Assembly: GCA_031290755.1 (NCBI GenBank)
Contig: JAITMY010000164.1
Span: 1 to 15,432 of the forward strand
From: Prevotellaceae bacterium
GTDB taxonomy: Bacteria > Bacteroidota > Bacteroidia > Bacteroidales > UBA932
Length of the DNA stretch: 15,432 bases
Direction: 5' to 3'
Position 1 is the stretch's first letter; each line of letters begins with the position of its first letter. Of the stretch, positions 12,526 through 15,432 are shown in pieces. The position numbers and the translations under genes are program-made. The notes beneath the pieces were generated by a model. It did no database searches, was not told where the DNA came from, and saw only the letters and a list, made by a program, of their open reading frames with translations.

Positions 12526-13875
12526 ATGAAAGCTATGTTACGAATAAAGTTAGGATTGCTGGCCTCGCTGCTGGCGTGGACGGTGCTGGGGGCGCAGGCT
12601 GCCGACACCGACACTCTGAGGGTGGACCTGAAGAGGGCGCTGGAAATTGCGCTGAGCGATAACCCCACCATCAAAATTGCCGACAAGGAAATTGAGCGGG
12701 TGGACTACTCCCAGAAGGCGGCGTGGGGCGCCCTGCTGCCCGCGCTGAGCGCCTCGGCCAAGTACAGCCACTTCGCCGTCGCCGGAAAAACGATACAGTT
12801 TGGCAGCGAAATCGACGTGCCCACGGAGTTCAACTTCGACGCCTCGGTGTCGCTGTCGCTGCCCATCGTGGCGCCCGCGCTGTGGCACGCCATTAAGCTG
12901 AGCGCGCTGGACATGCAGATGGCTGCGGAGAAAGCCCGCGCCTCGAAAATCACGCTGCGCAACGACGTAACCAAGTCGTACTACAACCTGCTGCTGGCGC
13001 AGGACTCCTACGAGGCGCTACAGGACGGCTACAACATCGCCAAGCAAAACTACGAGCTGGCCAAACAGCGCTACGAAAACGGCATGGCGGCGGAGTACGA
13101 CTACATCTCGGCAGAGGTGCAGATGAACAACCTGCTGCCCAACCTGCTGCAAGTAGAGAACGGCGTGCGGCAGAGCAAGCTCTACCTCAAGGTGCTGATG
13201 GGCGTTGGCGCAGAGGTGGCGCTGGCCGCCGAGGGCAACCTCGCGAGCCTTGAGGCTGTCGTAACCGGCAGCGCCGCCGGCATCTCGCTCCGCAGCAACG
13301 CGGACTTGGTGCAGCTGGACATCCAGCAGCTGCAGCTGCAAAAGTCGCTACAGTTACAGCAGTCGCAGCGGATGCCCACGCTGGCCGGCTTCGGGCAGTA
13401 CGGCTACAGCGGCTCGCAGTCCAAGGAAATGGCGCTGAACTTTGGCGGAGCGCCCATAACGATTGAGTCGCAGCCGTTCAAGATGCTCTCCTCGGGGCTT
13501 ATCGTGGGGGTGCAGCTGAGCGTGCCCATATTCAATGGCTTCACCAAAACGTACAAGGAGAAGCAAATCAAAATTCAGGTGAAGGAGTTGGAGCTACAGC
13601 GCGAGTACGTAGAGAAAACGCTGACCGTGCAGGCGCAGTCTTCGCTGGACAACATGGAGAAGGCCGTGAAGCAGATGGAGAGCAACAAAAAGGCGGTGGC
13701 GCTGGCCGAAAAGGGCTACAAGATCTCCGGCACCCGCTACAACAACGGCATGGGCACCATGCTGGAGCTGCAAAGCTCGGCGCTGGCGCTCACGCAGTCC
13801 AAGCTGTCGTACCATCAGGCCATATCGGACTACCTGTCGGCCAAGGCCGACTACGAAAAAATAGCGGGCGAGTAG
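12526..13875 (+). CDS. TolC-family outer-membrane efflux protein
   Basis: This 449-residue outer-membrane channel component has a signal peptide, MKAMLRIKLGLLASLLAWTVLGAQA, with likely cleavage after residue 25. Two structural repeats typical of the OEP family are visible. The first is around the coiled-coil-forming YYNLLLAQDSYEALQDGYN and YELAKQRYENGMAAEYDYI. The second is near the C terminus, with YKISGTRYNNGMGTMLELQ and YHQAISDYLSAKADYEKI. TolC trimers form a beta-barrel with a long periplasmic helical tunnel that docks to an adaptor and inner-membrane pump. The adaptor and RND pump follow directly (45- and 59-base gaps), giving the tolC - adaptor - RND order common in Bacteroidota. The exported substrate cannot be inferred. 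The start is supported by the signal peptide directly at the ATG. Confidence 0.93.
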   Translation: MKAMLRIKLGLLASLLAWTVLGAQAADTDTLRVDLKRALEIALSDNPTIKIADKEIERVDYSQKAAWGALLPALSASAKYSHFAVAGKTIQFGSEIDVPTEFNFDASVSLSLPIVAPALWHAIKLSALDMQMAAEKARASKITLRNDVTKSYYNLLLAQDSYEALQDGYNIAKQNYELAKQRYENGMAAEYDYISAEVQMNNLLPNLLQVENGVRQSKLYLKVLMGVGAEVALAAEGNLASLEAVVTGSAAGISLRSNADLVQLDIQQLQLQKSLQLQQSQRMPTLAGFGQYGYSGSQSKEMALNFGGAPITIESQPFKMLSSGLIVGVQLSVPIFNGFTKTYKEKQIKIQVKELELQREYVEKTLTVQAQSSLDNMEKAVKQMESNKKAVALAEKGYKISGTRYNNGMGTMLELQSSALALTQSKLSYHQAISDYLSAKADYEKIAGE

Positions 13876-13920
13876 CGCACGAAGCATGAACAATGGTAAA
13901 ACTGTAAACAATTAGAGCAT

Positions 13921-15000
13921 ATGAAAACGATGAAAACAACGATGAGAAGTGTTATCCTTTCGGGGACAGGGGTCTTTTTGAGCTGCCTGCCGCTTGCAAG
14001 CTGCAACCGCGGCGGGGCGAAAAGCGCTGCGCCGGCGCAGGACTCCGCGGCGGTAGCGGTGGCGGTGGTAGAGGTAAAAGCCGAGGTGGCGCACCTCCGC
14101 TCGGTGGAGCAGATTGGCGAGTACACGGGCACCATCAGCCCCTACTCCAAAAACATGATTGCGAGCCAAAGCTCCATGCGCATTGACAAGATACTGGTGG
14201 AGGTGGGCGACTACGTGGCCACCGGCCAGCTGCTGGTGCAGATGGAGCCAACGAGCTACCTGCAAGCGAAGCTGCAAGCGGAAAACCTGAAGGTGGACTA
14301 CGAGCGTGCCAAGGCGCTGTTTGCCACCGGCGGCGTGTCCAAGCAGCAGCTCGACCAGCTGAAAACGCAGCTCGACGTGTCGGAGGAGTCGCTCGCCAAC
14401 CTGAACAAGAACACGCGCCTGCTCTCGCCCATCAACGGCGTGGTAACGCAGCGTATGTTTGACAACGGCGACATGACCGGCGGCCAGCCCATCCTACAGG
14501 TGCAGCAGCTGCGCCCCGTGAAGATACTGATTAACGTGCAGGAAGAATTCTTCTCGCTCGTGAACACCAGAATGACCGCCGACATCAAGGTGGACATCTA
14601 CGCAGGCACCAAGTTTACGGGGCAGGTGAACCTCGTGTACCCCACCATCGACAACATGACGCACACGTTCACCACCGAGATTGCCTACGCCAACGGCGAC
14701 CTCAAGATGCGCCCGGGGATGTTTGCCCGCGTGGTGCTCAACTTCGGCAGCATAAGCCGCGTGGTGCTGCCCGACAAGGCCGTCATCAAGCAGCCCGGCA
14801 CCGACGAGCGCTTTGTCTATGTGCTCAACGCCGACAACACCGTGAGCCACCGCACCGTGAAGCTGGGGCAGCGCCTTGGCAACGCCTACGAAATACTGTC
14901 GGGCGTAGAAGACGGCGAAAAAGTGGTAACCGCAGGCATCAGCAGGCTGATAAACGGCTCGGCGGTGAGGGAGGTGGCAGGGCTGCCCGACGGCAAGTAG
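13921..15000 (+). CDS. RND efflux periplasmic adaptor (membrane-fusion protein), lipoprotein
   Basis: This 359-residue HlyD/AcrA-type adaptor carries a lipoprotein signal ending LPLASC with C28 lipidated, which anchors it in the inner membrane. The split biotinyl-lipoyl domain is visible as IASQSSMRIDKILVEVGDYV (80-99) and LLSPINGVVTQRMFDNGD (167-184). It flanks a short alpha-hairpin with AKLQAENLKVDYERAKALF and VSKQQLDQLKTQLDVSEESL. A beta-barrel domain (VKILINVQEEFFSLV, MRPGMFARVVL) and a membrane-proximal domain (RFVYVLNADNTVSHRTVKLG) follow. It bridges the RND pump and the TolC channel encoded on either side. Two upstream in-frame ATG codons (positions 4 and 8) make the exact start slightly uncertain. 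The order and spacing indicate a single operon with tolC. Confidence 0.93.
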   Translation: MKTMKTTMRSVILSGTGVFLSCLPLASCNRGGAKSAAPAQDSAAVAVAVVEVKAEVAHLRSVEQIGEYTGTISPYSKNMIASQSSMRIDKILVEVGDYVATGQLLVQMEPTSYLQAKLQAENLKVDYERAKALFATGGVSKQQLDQLKTQLDVSEESLANLNKNTRLLSPINGVVTQRMFDNGDMTGGQPILQVQQLRPVKILINVQEEFFSLVNTRMTADIKVDIYAGTKFTGQVNLVYPTIDNMTHTFTTEIAYANGDLKMRPGMFARVVLNFGSISRVVLPDKAVIKQPGTDERFVYVLNADNTVSHRTVKLGQRLGNAYEILSGVEDGEKVVTAGISRLINGSAVREVAGLPDGK

Positions 15001-15014
15001 CAACAAGCAACATG

Positions 15015-15027
15015 GGCGCACCGCGCC
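15015..15027 (+). other. Small hairpin between adaptor and RND genes
   Basis: GGCGC and GCGCC form a 5-bp stem around ACC in the 59-base gap. No T tract follows, so it probably does not terminate; it may affect mRNA stability between the two genes. Confidence 0.2.
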
Positions 15028-15059
15028 AATTATAAACCAAAACACAAAAACAACCGACC

Positions 15060-15432
15060 ATGAAAATTTACGAAACCGCCGTCCGCAAGCCTATTTCCAC
15101 CATCCTCATTTTCATTGGGGCGGTGGTGCTGGGGCTGTATTCGCTCAACAAGCTGAGCGTTGACCTCTACCCCGAAATGGAGATACCGATGCTCTCCGTC
15201 ATCACCTCCTACGCGGGGGCCAGCGCCGAGGACATCGAGCAGAACATCACCCGCCGCCTCGAGGACAACCTCAACACGGTGTCGGACCTGAAGAAAATCA
15301 CCTCGTCATCGCGCGAAAACATGTCGGTGGTAACGCTGGAGTTCGAGTGGGGCGCGAACCTCGACGAGGCCGCCAACGACGTGCGCGACGCGCTGGGGCG
15401 CATCGAAACCTACCTGCCCGACGGCAGCGAAA
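15060..15432 (+). CDS. RND-family efflux pump, inner-membrane transporter (5' part only)
   Basis: The first 124 codons of an AcrB/MexB-type (hydrophobe/amphiphile efflux) pump lie here; the gene runs off the window. The N terminus MKIYETAVRKPISTILIFIG leads into transmembrane helix 1 (about residues 12-30). The porter-domain signature follows: LYPEMEIPMLSVITSYAGAS, AEDIEQNITRRLEDNL, and VTLEFEWGANLDEAANDVRD. RND pumps use the proton gradient to drive substrate from periplasm or inner membrane out through the adaptor and TolC channel. Full-length members have about 1000-1050 residues, so roughly 12% is seen and the substrate class cannot be judged. The ATG at 15060 is 59 bases after the adaptor stop. 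Confidence 0.93.
   Translation, partial: MKIYETAVRKPISTILIFIGAVVLGLYSLNKLSVDLYPEMEIPMLSVITSYAGASAEDIEQNITRRLEDNLNTVSDLKKITSSSRENMSVVTLEFEWGANLDEAANDVRDALGRIETYLPDGSE

Overview
The window is bacterial chromosome from a member of the Bacteroidota, most likely the order Bacteroidales. Four things point there: exact or near matches to the Bacteroidota promoter (TTTG, about 19 bases, TAnnTTTG), weak or absent Shine-Dalgarno sequences, the order rpsU - tyrosine recombinase - hpf on one strand, and lipoproteins with an acidic stretch after the lipid-bearing cysteine. The coding DNA is GC-rich. The species cannot be named from this sequence; a GC-rich butyrate-forming gut or anaerobic lineage is plausible.

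Layout from the left. Bases 1-1628 (+) hold the end of phosphate butyryltransferase and a complete butyrate kinase, which together turn butyryl-CoA into butyrate and ATP. A long block of minus-strand genes follows, from 10057 down to 1643. Read in the direction of transcription it contains a class III aminotransferase, a conserved exported protein of unknown function, a 1542-residue secreted protein, ribosomal protein bS21, a Xer-type tyrosine recombinase and the hibernation factor Hpf. The 1542-residue protein joins a GH78 alpha-L-rhamnosidase, an Asp-box (BNR) beta-propeller and a xylose-isomerase-like TIM barrel in one frame.

The plus-strand block from 10297 onward starts with an Rpn/PDDEXK nuclease-transposase protein with a heptad-repeat tail. 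Next is a 310-base gap with a perfect 22-copy AG dinucleotide repeat, which lies inside a possible 53-codon ORF, followed by a very long-stemmed hairpin. Then come a lipoprotein of unknown function, a textbook terminator, and a tripartite efflux operon: TolC-like outer-membrane factor, lipoprotein membrane-fusion adaptor, and the first 124 codons of an RND pump cut by the window edge.

The most notable observations are the three-enzyme fusion and the AG repeat. No rRNA, tRNA, CRISPR array, insertion sequence or phage gene was seen. All functional assignments rest on motif recognition by eye; no database search was run.
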